DNA of 8,627 nucleotides from an uncultured Mollicutes bacterium (GTDB lineage: Bacteria; Bacillota_I; Bacilli_A; Acholeplasmatales; Anaeroplasmataceae): positions 1 to 8,627 of the forward strand of contig URFB01000044.1 of assembly GCA_900547045.1 (NCBI GenBank). The letters are read 5' to 3'. A program made the translations under genes and the position numbers. Positions 1 through 6,472 of the stretch are shown one piece after another. Positions within the stretch are counted from its first letter, which is position 1, and each line of letters starts with the position of its first letter. The notes beneath the pieces are model-generated. The model was given only the letters and a program-made list of their open reading frames with translations. It was not told where the DNA came from and made no database searches.

Positions 1-14
1 TTTGTTATTTTCTC

Positions 15-42
15 TTGATTTCTAAATTTATTGTGGTATTAT
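15..42 (+). promoter_or_regulatory. Sigma-A-type promoter of the leftmost small RNA
   Basis: A -35 element TTGATT (15-20) is followed after 16 bases by a -10 element TATTAT (37-42). The -10 is preceded by TG one base upstream (34-35), giving an extended -10. Transcription would start near 47-50, exactly where the first stable hairpin of the downstream RNA begins. The element matches and spacing are read directly from the sequence. Use as a promoter is inferred. Confidence 0.6.
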
Positions 43-47
43 ATAGA

Positions 48-176
48 CAGGATAAGACTTTTATCTTATCCTAAGTAATTACTCAATTACTACTCTCCCT
101 TTCAGAAGCCGTTCACTCCCAGGACGGCTTCAACTATTTATAAAAAACAATCGATCTTAATTGATCGATTTTTTTA
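48..176 (+). ncRNA. Putative small regulatory RNA with C-rich anti-SD motifs (copy 1)
   Basis: This is a plus-strand transcript of about 125-130 nt with no ATG in any frame. Hairpin 1 pairs 49-57 with 64-72 (9 bp, 6-nt loop). Hairpin 2 pairs 74-80 with 85-91 (7 bp, ACTC loop). Hairpin 3 pairs 105-112 with 124-131 (8 GC-rich bp), with the 11-nt loop TCACTCCCAGG. The 3' end is a terminator stem at 149-170 plus a T-run. The linker between hairpins 2 and 3 is unpaired and contains TCTCCCTTTCA (94-104). Together with CTCCC in the hairpin 3 loop, this gives two exposed pyrimidine-rich stretches that resemble the anti-SD end of 16S rRNA, as in Gram-positive small RNAs that block ribosome binding sites. 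It converges on spoVAE. The same 11-mer recurs in a second candidate at 6473-6599. Promoter, structure and terminator support a real RNA gene; function is inferred. I do not recognise the family. Confidence 0.65.
142..176. terminator. Bidirectional intrinsic terminator (spoVA operon and small RNA 1)
   Basis: The stem AATCGATC (149-156) pairs with GATCGATT (163-170) around the loop TTAATT. The plus strand continues with a T-run to 175, ending the small RNA. The minus strand continues with GTTTTTT (148-142), ending the spoIIA/spoVA transcript. The spoVAE stop codon (174-176) lies just before the stem on the minus strand. Confidence 0.85.
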
Positions 177-524
177 TCCTTTAGGCTTAAATATTATGCC
201 TAATATAGTAGCGATTAGGATGGCATAAACAATACCATTAGCGGTATTTTGAAAAATATTTTGGCTTAGGCCTATAAAGCCTGAGGATGTAGCTCCCTCA
301 TAGGCGGCGTGAGCCATACTATGACCAAAGCTTGTAATAGGAAGGAGTGCTCCTGCTCCAGCAAGGGATACAAGCTTATCATAAAGATTAAAGAATTCTA
401 ATAATGATCCAATTATAACAAATAAAGAGGTTAGATGTCCTGGGGTAAGGGCAAATAGCTCCATTATTAATTGACCAATAAAGCAAATTAGACCTCCAAT
501 TAAAAAAGCATTAAGAAAAATCAT
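174..524 (-). CDS. spoVAE: Stage V sporulation protein AE (SpoVAEb type)
   Basis: This 116-residue hydrophobic membrane protein has the length usual for SpoVAEb. It would be part of the inner-membrane channel that moves calcium dipicolinate into the forespore and out again at germination (known for the family). Predicted membrane segments lie near residues 4-24, 31-47, 50-70 and 96-113. The family signature is visible as GGLICFIGQ (10-18) and LYDK...AGAGALLPITSFGHS (48-69). These two motifs also match SpoVAC upstream, as expected for paralogous subunits. The ATG at 522-524 has a GGGGTG SD six bases upstream, and the gene overlaps the end of spoVAD by 14 bases, suggesting translational coupling. 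It is the last gene before the terminator at 142-176. Confidence 0.93.
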   Translation of the reverse strand: MIFLNAFLIGGLICFIGQLIMELFALTPGHLTSLFVIIGSLLEFFNLYDKLVSLAGAGALLPITSFGHSMAHAAYEGATSSGFIGLSQNIFQNTANGIVYAILIATILGIIFKPKG

Positions 525-1503
525 CAGCTACACCCCATTCTACTACATGACATATTGCCGGAATACTTTCATGCTGAAGAGTCATCGTAGGATTCATTAG
601 CGCTCCTGTTGCACATAAAAGGACTCTTTTATATTTTTTAAGTTTCATCATGCTATAAATATAGCTATAGGCAATAGATGGCAGGCAAGCACAGCCTGAT
701 CCTCCACAATATATTTTAATATCTGCTCCATATATCATAAGCCCACAATCATTATAATTGTTAACCTCATGATATTTTTCTTCTAAAACCCTTAAGACTA
801 AATCAGAGCCATATTTAGAAAGATCACCTGTAAGAATTAAATCATAATCCTTGGGGGTCGTATTGGTCTCATCTAAATATTTTAGGATTGATTCGGCAGC
901 GGCGGGTGCCATAGCACGACCCATATCATCGGGTCTTTTTTGCTTCAAATCAATAACCTGACCAATATAGGCTCTTTTAAGAGCGATAGGTCTTCTTTCT
1001 GCTGTAAGAATGAGCGCACAGCCTGCCGTAACCGTTTTTGTTTGAGTTTGACCCTTAGCCCCTCCATATTCATTAGGATTACGATATTGTCTTTCGCTGG
1101 TGGCGTTATGAGAGCTCGTAAGACAAAGGACACTGTCCTTCGTTTTTTCAACTAAAAGACCACCTAAAATCATCCCTAAGCATGATGTTGCACAGGCAGC
1201 GTAAATTCCTAGCGTGGAATAGGAATAATTTCTAAGCGTATAATTAGAAATTACATTTTGGTTAATTAAATCACCCGAAACGGCATATTTTAGCTTTGAT
1301 TCATTTAGCTTCGTTTTTTTAAGAGCTATTTTAATGGTGTCATCAAGCATTTTCATTTCCGCCTTTTCAAAGCTTTTTTGCTTAAGCCTTAGATTCTTGT
1401 AAATTTTATCAAAATAGGATTTAAAGGGACCACACGCTTCTTCATTTCCAACACAAACAGCTGAAGTATCTAGATATACATCCTTAAATTCAATTATATC
1501 CAT
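511..1503 (-). CDS. spoVAD: Stage V sporulation protein AD
   Basis: This soluble 330-residue protein has the thiolase-like SpoVAD fold, close to the usual length of about 338. In other spore formers SpoVAD binds dipicolinic acid and works with SpoVAC and SpoVAE in its uptake. Visible hallmarks are YAACATSCLGM (101-111), at the position of the thiolase nucleophile, the SSHNATSERQYRNP segment (130-143), GDLSKYG (226-232), GGSGCACLPS (267-276) and the C-terminal SIPAICHVVEWG (313-324). The protein is rich in cysteine (C104, C108 and C266-C273 region). The ATG at 1501-1503 lies inside the end of spoVAC (10-base overlap), with a GGTGA SD four bases upstream. No frameshift or missing segment is seen. 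Catalytic activity is not implied; the family is thought to bind ligand rather than act as a thiolase. Confidence 0.95.
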   Translation of the reverse strand: MDIIEFKDVYLDTSAVCVGNEEACGPFKSYFDKIYKNLRLKQKSFEKAEMKMLDDTIKIALKKTKLNESKLKYAVSGDLINQNVISNYTLRNYSYSTLGIYAACATSCLGMILGGLLVEKTKDSVLCLTSSHNATSERQYRNPNEYGGAKGQTQTKTVTAGCALILTAERRPIALKRAYIGQVIDLKQKRPDDMGRAMAPAAAESILKYLDETNTTPKDYDLILTGDLSKYGSDLVLRVLEEKYHEVNNYNDCGLMIYGADIKIYCGGSGCACLPSIAYSYIYSMMKLKKYKRVLLCATGALMNPTMTLQHESIPAICHVVEWGVADDFS

Positions 1504-1940
1504 AGCGTCACCAAATACTTAATCAATCCTACTAAAAAGCCTGATATTATTCCAAAGACGATAACAGAGCCAGCTAATTTTAAAATATTAGCCCCAAGTC
1601 CTAAAATTAAGCCCTCGCTTTTGTATTCCATCGCTGCTGAGCAAAGGGAATTTTCAAAGCCCGAAATGGGAATAATAGTTCCTGCCTTAGCAAATTGACC
1701 AATTTTATCATAAAGCCCTAAAGCGGTTAGTAATCCTCCAAAGGATATAATTATGATAACCATAATCGAGGTCCTAAGGCTGTTATCATCAATAAATTTT
1801 GCTAAAAAATATAAAATAATTTGACCTAATAGGCATATTAGGCCACCCGATATAAAGGCCTCAAGGCCGTTAAGTAAAATTCTTTTATAGTCCTTTTTAA
1901 CCTTAAGAAGCCTTTGATATTCCTTTTCTTCTACAATCAT
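1494..1940 (-). CDS. spoVAC: Stage V sporulation protein AC
   Basis: This 148-residue membrane protein is a component of the SpoVA dipicolinate channel. SpoVAC of B. subtilis has been described as a mechanosensitive channel. It has a charged N-terminus (1-20), then hydrophobic segments near 27-48, 58-76, 84-100 and 112-142. The family motifs are GGLICLLGQ (32-40), LYDKIGQFAKAGTIIPISGF (76-95) and SEGLILGLGAN (108-118). The start at 1938-1940 is chosen because GGGTGA sits four bases before this ATG. An in-frame TTG further upstream (1967) has no SD. The gene follows spoIIAB after only 48 bases, the place where sigF normally lies. SpoVAA, SpoVAB and SpoVAF are absent here, as in many Clostridia with a reduced spoVA set. 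Confidence 0.94.
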   Translation of the reverse strand: MIVEEKEYQRLLKVKKDYKRILLNGLEAFISGGLICLLGQIILYFLAKFIDDNSLRTSIMVIIIISFGGLLTALGLYDKIGQFAKAGTIIPISGFENSLCSAAMEYKSEGLILGLGANILKLAGSVIVFGIISGFLVGLIKYLVTLWI

Positions 1941-1955
1941 TAAATCACCCAAATT

Positions 1956-1984
1956 TATTTTTAGCAAATTTAGGTATTTAATAC
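1956..1984 (-). promoter_or_regulatory. Candidate forespore (sigma-F/G) promoter for spoVACDE
   Basis: The gap between spoIIAB and spoVAC contains GTATT (1984-1980), 14 bases, then GCTAAAAATA (1965-1956). This resembles the sigma-F consensus as I recall it (-35 GYWTA, -10 GGNRANANTW), with one mismatch in each element. Transcription would start near 1949, so the spoVAC SD would be almost at the RNA 5' end. In B. subtilis spoVA is driven by sigma-G. The match is modest in AT-rich DNA and could be chance. Confidence 0.3.
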
Positions 1985-1988
1985 CACA

Positions 1989-2405
1989 TTATTCCCACGC
2001 TTTAAAAATTTTAAGTAGGGTTCCTTCTCCTGGCGTGGATACGACATCAAATTTAGTGGAAAAAAGCTCCATGATTGTAAAGCCTAAGCCACTTCTATCC
2101 TTACTTTTCATCGTTGAAAATAGAACCTCTCTTGCCTTGGCAATATTTTCAATTCCTACCCCATAATCTTCAATTTCAAAATATATGCCCTCGCTATCAT
2201 CACTTATTCTTAGCTTAATATCCTTATCATCATTTTCACCATAGGCATGAATGATGGCGTTTGTAACCGCCTCAGATACGATGGTTTTAACCTCATTAAT
2301 AAAGGATATGGTTTGATTTTTAGAAGAAATTAAAGCCGCTACCATCGCTCTTATATTAGCAATTGATTCAAGCTCACTTTTAAAAACTATTTCCATTTGT
2401 TTCAT
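1989..2405 (-). CDS. spoIIAB: Anti-sigma F factor / serine kinase SpoIIAB
   Basis: This 138-residue GHKL-fold protein binds and inhibits sigma F, and phosphorylates SpoIIAA on serine (established for the family). Visible motifs are the N-box EAVTNAIIHAY (45-55), with catalytic Glu45 and Mg-binding Asn49, the G1 box DYGVGI (80-85), and the ATP-lid/G2 segment RSGLGFTIM (104-112). Arg19 aligns with Arg20 of B. subtilis SpoIIAB, a residue that contacts both sigma F and SpoIIAA. The start at 2403-2405 overlaps the spoIIAA stop as ATGA, a classic coupled junction with GAGGTGG upstream. A longer in-frame reading from 2453 lies inside spoIIAA and is rejected. The expected next gene, sigF, is missing; spoVAC follows instead. 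The protein itself appears intact. Confidence 0.95.
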   Translation of the reverse strand: MKQMEIVFKSELESIANIRAMVAALISSKNQTISFINEVKTIVSEAVTNAIIHAYGENDDKDIKLRISDDSEGIYFEIEDYGVGIENIAKAREVLFSTMKSKDRSGLGFTIMELFSTKFDVVSTPGEGTLLKIFKAWE

Positions 2406-2749
2406 AGACCTAAAAACCACCTCGCTGACGCTTCTGAATCCCTTAGGGTACAAATCTTTAAAAGACCTGACATGACAATTATTTTTTCAATATTTTGGTT
2501 CAAATCACATAAAATGATCTTCCCGCTTTTTTCCTTAACCTGATTATAGCGTCCGATAATCATACCAATCCCTGTTGAATCCATAAAGCTTAAATCCTTT
2601 AAATTAAAGACGATATTTTTAACATCGTATTTCCGTAAAATTTCACAAAGCTTAGCTCGAATATCCGTAACTGACATTTCATCAAGCTCACCCTTAAATC
2701 TTGTAAAAACTGTATCCTGCTTAATACACATATTTACCTCTAACCCCAT
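2402..2749 (-). CDS. spoIIAA: Anti-anti-sigma factor SpoIIAA (STAS domain)
   Basis: This 115-residue STAS-domain protein is the antagonist of SpoIIAB. When dephosphorylated by SpoIIE it releases sigma F in the forespore (established). The core motif NLKDLSFMDSTGIGMIIGRY spans residues 49-68. Its phosphorylated serine falls at position 58, the same number as in B. subtilis, followed by Thr where that species has Ser. GELDEM (20-25) and VMSGLLKI (92-99) are further family blocks. The ATG at 2747-2749 has the SD AGGTGAT five bases upstream. An in-frame GTG at 2758 overlaps that SD and is unlikely to be the start. It is the first gene of the spoIIA-spoVA run and lies downstream of a perfect Spo0A site. 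Confidence 0.95.
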   Translation of the reverse strand: MGLEVNMCIKQDTVFTRFKGELDEMSVTDIRAKLCEILRKYDVKNIVFNLKDLSFMDSTGIGMIIGRYNQVKEKSGKIILCDLNQNIEKIIVMSGLLKICTLRDSEASARWFLGL

Positions 2750-2766
2750 TCTTATCACCTAGCTAA

Positions 2767-2806
2767 AGTATATAATTAATTATTCCTAAAAAAAAGACAT
2801 TCGACA
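2767..2806 (-). promoter_or_regulatory. Spo0A box and promoter region of spoIIAA
   Basis: A perfect 0A box, TGTCGAA, lies at 2806-2800. Twelve bases further downstream is AGGAATA (2787-2781), a good match to the sigma-H -35 element (AGGAWWW), but a matching GAAT -10 is not seen. A sigma-A-like -10, TATACT (2772-2767), lies between it and the SD. A start near 2760 would centre the 0A box at about -43, the usual place for Spo0A activation. In B. subtilis spoIIA uses sigma-H plus Spo0A~P. The 0A box is firm; which sigma factor reads the promoter is uncertain. Confidence 0.6.
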
Positions 2807-2889
2807 AAAGCTCTAAATTAATCTTAATTAAATAATTTTTAGTTTTTAGCAAATGCCGTCAATAATCGCTTTGATTTTAATTATAATGT

Positions 2890-2915
2890 AAAAAAAGCTC
2901 CTTTTATGGAGCTTT
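2890..2915 (-). terminator. Intrinsic terminator of the ABC exporter operon
   Basis: On the minus strand AAAGCTCC (2915-2908) pairs with GGAGCTTT (2901-2894) around a 6-nt loop and runs into seven Ts ending at 2890. The stem begins inside the TAA stop codon of the ABC gene at 2914-2916. The plus-strand tail is a poor U-tract, so it probably works only in the minus direction. Confidence 0.85.
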
Positions 2916-4653
2916 ATTTTACTTGAAATTGAGAATTATAAATGGAAGTATAGAAGCCATTTTTAGCAAGAAGCTCCTCGTGGCGCCCTATTTCCATAAT
3001 ATGACCATCCTTCATTACAATGATCTTATCAGCATTTTTAATGGTTGAAAGACGGTGAGCAATAATAAAGCTTGTACGTCCAATCATCATTTGCTTGAAG
3101 GCCTTAGAAATAAGAATTTCAGTACGAGTATCAATATTTGAGGTAGCCTCATCAAGAATTAATACATTAGGAATTCTAAGCATTAATCTAGCAATACAAA
3201 GAAGCTGCTTCTGTCCGGTTGACATGCCATCAGAATCGGAAATAATTGTATCATAGCCATGAGGTAGCTGCATGATAAAATCATGAGCGTAGGCTCTTTT
3301 AGCGGCGTCAATGATTTCTTCATCGGTTGCATCATCCTTACCATAGGCGATATTTTCCTTGACTGTTCCCTTAAATAGCCAGGTATCCTGTAAAACCATT
3401 CCCATGTGAGCACGAAGGCTCTTTCTTTTAATATCATAAATACTCTTAGAATCAACAGTAATATCACCACTATTAATATCATAAAAGCGCATTAGTAAAT
3501 TAATAAGCGTTGTTTTTCCACAGCCCGTAGGTCCTACAAATGCGATTTGCTCGCCCTTCTTACAATCAATTGAGAAATTTTCAATTAGCTTGACCTCAGG
3601 CTTATATGAAAATGATACATCCTGGAAGGAAACTTCACCGTTAATAGTGTCAATTTCTTCAAGTCCTGATTCATCTGGAAGCTCAGTTGCGTCTAAAAGC
3701 TCAAATACACGTCTTAATGAGGCGAAGGAATTTTGAAGCTCAGTCGCTACGGAAGAAATACTATTAAATGGCTTAGTATATGATGATGCATAGCTTAAGA
3801 AGGTTGAAAGCATACCAACCTTTAAACCTCCTGCAACAACATCAATAGCACCGAATGTGGCAACACATAGATAAATAATCGCATTTACAAATCTTGTAAT
3901 AGGATTGACAAGAGATGAATAAAACTGAGCATTGATACCATATTTATAAAGCTCCTCATCAATCTTATCAAAGGCAGCTGTATTTTCTGCTTCTCTTCCA
4001 TAAGCCTTAATAACGGCTTGATTTTCAACCATTTCATTTACAAAGCCAGTTAAGCGTCCCTTAACCTCAGCCTGAGCTTTAAAGGTTTTAAAGCTCATTT
4101 TAGCAATGAAGGTCGCACCAATTAAGGAAAGAGGAGTTAGAGCTACAACTAAAAGACCAATCCTATAGTTAAGCCTTAGCATAAAGAATAGAGTAAATAC
4201 AATAGTAATAATACCAGTTAGAGCTTCCGTGAAGGTTTGAAGAAGTCCTTCTGCTACAGTATCAATATCAGAAATAATTCTTGATAATAAATCACCATAG
4301 GAATGAGAATCAATATACGATACTGGGATACGATTAATTTTGGCAAATGTATCTATTCTTAAATCTCTTACCACTAAATAGGTAAGCTTATTTAATAAAT
4401 AGGTCATAACATATCCAAATAGAGCTCCAATTACAACACAGCCTATAAGTAAATACAAATAGATATAAAATGCCTGTCTTAAGTAGCCAAAATCATGTAA
4501 ATAATCGAGCTCATCAATTAAATTACCCATTAGCATTGGCGCGTATAGGGTTGCAAAAACATAAACAAAAGCCGAAAAGAAGGCTAGGATTAAAATAAAG
4601 CTATAAGGCTTAAGATATTTAAAAATTCGTTTAATTAAATGCTTATTCTTCAT
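2914..4653 (-). CDS. ABC exporter half-transporter, catalytically competent subunit
   Basis: This 579-residue type IV ABC exporter half has an N-terminal six-helix membrane domain (about 1-310) and a C-terminal ATPase domain (about 340-579). Visible motifs are Walker A GPTGCGKTT (about 374-382), Q-loop VLQDTWLF, Walker B LILDEATS with catalytic Glu at about 502, and H-switch IIAHRLS with His at about 533. The signature is altered: STGQK at about 477 instead of LSGGQ. The partner gene just upstream has the opposite pattern, so the two should form a BmrCD/LmrCD/TM287-288-like heterodimer that exports drugs, peptides or lipids from the cytoplasm. The substrate cannot be told from sequence. The ATG at 4651-4653 has a perfect AGGAGG SD nine bases upstream, inside the preceding gene, with an 11-base overlap implying coupled translation. 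Confidence 0.93.
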   Translation of the reverse strand: MKNKHLIKRIFKYLKPYSFILILAFFSAFVYVFATLYAPMLMGNLIDELDYLHDFGYLRQAFYIYLYLLIGCVVIGALFGYVMTYLLNKLTYLVVRDLRIDTFAKINRIPVSYIDSHSYGDLLSRIISDIDTVAEGLLQTFTEALTGIITIVFTLFFMLRLNYRIGLLVVALTPLSLIGATFIAKMSFKTFKAQAEVKGRLTGFVNEMVENQAVIKAYGREAENTAAFDKIDEELYKYGINAQFYSSLVNPITRFVNAIIYLCVATFGAIDVVAGGLKVGMLSTFLSYASSYTKPFNSISSVATELQNSFASLRRVFELLDATELPDESGLEEIDTINGEVSFQDVSFSYKPEVKLIENFSIDCKKGEQIAFVGPTGCGKTTLINLLMRFYDINSGDITVDSKSIYDIKRKSLRAHMGMVLQDTWLFKGTVKENIAYGKDDATDEEIIDAAKRAYAHDFIMQLPHGYDTIISDSDGMSTGQKQLLCIARLMLRIPNVLILDEATSNIDTRTEILISKAFKQMMIGRTSFIIAHRLSTIKNADKIIVMKDGHIMEIGRHEELLAKNGFYTSIYNSQFQVK

Positions 4654-6379
4654 TTAAAGCTTCCTCCTTTATAGGAATTTCCTGACTTATACAAATTTCA
4701 CGATAAATCTTTGATTTTAAGACTAATTCATCGTGACGACCAATGGCATCAATTTTACCATTGTCAAGAACAATAATTTGATCAGCGTAGGCAATTGATG
4801 ATGCACGCTGAGAAATAATGAAGGTTGTCTTATGCAATTCTTTAATTGCCATTCTTAGCTTATAATCAGTTTGATAATCAAGAGCTGATGATGAATCATC
4901 TAAAACTAAAATAGGACTATCCTTTAAAATGGCACGAGCAATACCTAGACGTTGACGTTGTCCACCACTTAAATTCCTACCAGCCTGTAATACACGAGCG
5001 TTTAGACCATCCGGCATCTTATTGACAAAGTCGGCTTGAGAAACACTTAGGGCATGGTTGATTTCTTCTATTGTCGCATCATGCTTACCATAGCGTAGGT
5101 TATCAATGATATTACCATTAAATAATACCGCCTTTTGAAGCACGGTTGAAACACTTTGATTTACATAGGAAAGCTTATAATCCTTGATATTTCTACCATT
5201 TAAATAAACCTCACCGCTTGTAGTATCATAAAAGCGATTAATTAAATTAACAATTGTTGATTTACCAGAGCCAGTACCTCCAATAATACCAATGGTTTGA
5301 CCCTTTAGGACCTTATAGCTTAAATTAGAAACCGCAGGATAAGCATCAATATTATAATTGAAGGTAACATTTTTAAATTCTACTACCACATCTGTATCTA
5401 GACCTTCGTCATAAGCACCATCAGTAATTGATGATGTCATATCAAATACCTCATTGATACGAACAGATGAGGCCTGAGCCTTTGTAAAAATAGTTACAAG
5501 ATTGGTAATAGCGATTATCGCAATTAAAATTTGATTTAAATAATTAACAAGAGCCTGGATATCACCAACGGAAAGATTAATTTTCTTCATTTGACACACT
5601 CCAATATACATTACTAGAATAATCGCAGCGTTTACAACAATGAAGGTTAAGGGATTAAGGAAGGCACTAATTTTTCCAAGTCCAACCTGAAGATCGGTAA
5701 GCCTTGAAGCTTCATTATTAAAACGATTAACCTCATACTCCTCCTTTCGGAATGCTCTTACCTGCCTTACACCAGTAAAATTCTCTGTGGTAATGGTTGT
5801 AACATTATCCAAGCTTTTTTGAATTTTCTTATTACGAGGAAGGGTAAGCTTCATTATCATAAAGAAAATAAAAAATAATAATAAGCCTGTAATTAAAAAG
5901 ACAAAGCCCATTATAGGATTAATAACGAAGGCTAGGATGGTAGAGCCAATTACAATAAAAGGGCTTCTGATAACTAGACGAATTAGCATCGCAACGGATT
6001 TTTCAACATTGTAAATATCATTTGTTTGTCTGGTGATAATACTAGCTGTTGAAAGATAATCAAGCTCCTTAAATGATAAGGAATTAATATGCTTAAAATA
6101 GTCATTTCTAACATCAGTACCAAAGCGCTGTGATACTCTTGAGGCAATAAATTGACACACAAGGGTTGAGCACAAGCCAGTAGCCGCAAAGATTAAAAGT
6201 AAAATACCTTGCTTAATTAGGTAAGGCTTTCCCCCATCACCATTTATACCAATATCAATCATATTTTTGATAACAAGTGGTACTAATAATTCGAAGATAG
6301 CTTCAAGTAGCTTAAAAATAGGCCCAATAATGACCCAATGAAGATTCTTCTTTAGATATTTCTTGTATAAGCGAAACAC
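4643..6379 (-). CDS. ABC exporter half-transporter, degenerate-site subunit
   Basis: This half-exporter of about 578 residues is the partner of the next gene. The six-helix membrane domain covers about 1-305 and the ATPase domain about 325-578. Walker A GGTGSGKST is near 366-374 and the signature LSGGQRQR near 470 is canonical. The residue after the Walker B Asp is Asp, not Glu (LVLDDSSSALD), and the H-switch His is replaced by Gln (IISQRAS). Its own Walker site is therefore hydrolysis-poor, while its intact signature completes the competent site of the partner. Start choice: GGAG at 6393-6390 is one base from a GTG at 6388, too close, but ten bases from an in-frame GTG at 6379, which I prefer. 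The longer version adds only three residues. First gene of a two-gene operon with its own promoter. Confidence 0.92.
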   Translation of the reverse strand: MFRLYKKYLKKNLHWVIIGPIFKLLEAIFELLVPLVIKNMIDIGINGDGGKPYLIKQGILLLIFAATGLCSTLVCQFIASRVSQRFGTDVRNDYFKHINSLSFKELDYLSTASIITRQTNDIYNVEKSVAMLIRLVIRSPFIVIGSTILAFVINPIMGFVFLITGLLLFFIFFMIMKLTLPRNKKIQKSLDNVTTITTENFTGVRQVRAFRKEEYEVNRFNNEASRLTDLQVGLGKISAFLNPLTFIVVNAAIILVMYIGVCQMKKINLSVGDIQALVNYLNQILIAIIAITNLVTIFTKAQASSVRINEVFDMTSSITDGAYDEGLDTDVVVEFKNVTFNYNIDAYPAVSNLSYKVLKGQTIGIIGGTGSGKSTIVNLINRFYDTTSGEVYLNGRNIKDYKLSYVNQSVSTVLQKAVLFNGNIIDNLRYGKHDATIEEINHALSVSQADFVNKMPDGLNARVLQAGRNLSGGQRQRLGIARAILKDSPILVLDDSSSALDYQTDYKLRMAIKELHKTTFIISQRASSIAYADQIIVLDNGKIDAIGRHDELVLKSKIYREICISQEIPIKEEALNEE

Positions 6380-6403
6380 ATAAATCACACTCCATAATTT
6401 AAT

Positions 6404-6412
6404 ATTATAACA
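6404..6412 (-). promoter_or_regulatory. Extended -10 promoter of the ABC exporter operon
   Basis: On the minus strand TG-T-TATAAT (6412-6404) is a perfect extended -10. No good -35 lies 16-18 bases upstream, which is typical for extended -10 promoters. Initiation near 6397 would give a very short leader before GGAG and the GTG start. It faces away from the small RNA candidate at 6473. Confidence 0.55.
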
Positions 6413-6472
6413 TAATATTTAAACAAAATAAATTAATTTTGTATATTATAAAAATTTAGGCTAATAATATTA

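Noticed and set aside
940..1155. Plus-strand open frame of 71 codons inside spoVAD
   Set aside because: It lies opposite a well-conserved gene, has no SD, and its product has no recognisable composition or motif.
1941..1967. TTG start for a longer SpoVAC
   Set aside because: No SD precedes the TTG, whereas GGGTGA lies four bases before the ATG at 1940.
1941..1988. A sigF remnant in the spoIIAB-spoVAC gap
   Set aside because: The 48 bases are accounted for by AT-rich spacer, a small GGTAT/ATACC palindrome and the spoVAC SD. No residue pattern of a sigma factor can be read in any frame.
2406..2453. N-terminal extension of SpoIIAB by 16 residues
   Set aside because: The extension lies inside spoIIAA. 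The ATGA junction at 2405-2402 and alignment with known SpoIIAB both place the start at 2405.
2750..2889. A third small RNA between the ABC and spoIIA operons
   Set aside because: The stretch has a TTGACG word (2862-2857, minus strand) but no fitting -10, no C-rich motif and no terminator of its own. Only the spoIIA control elements are supported.
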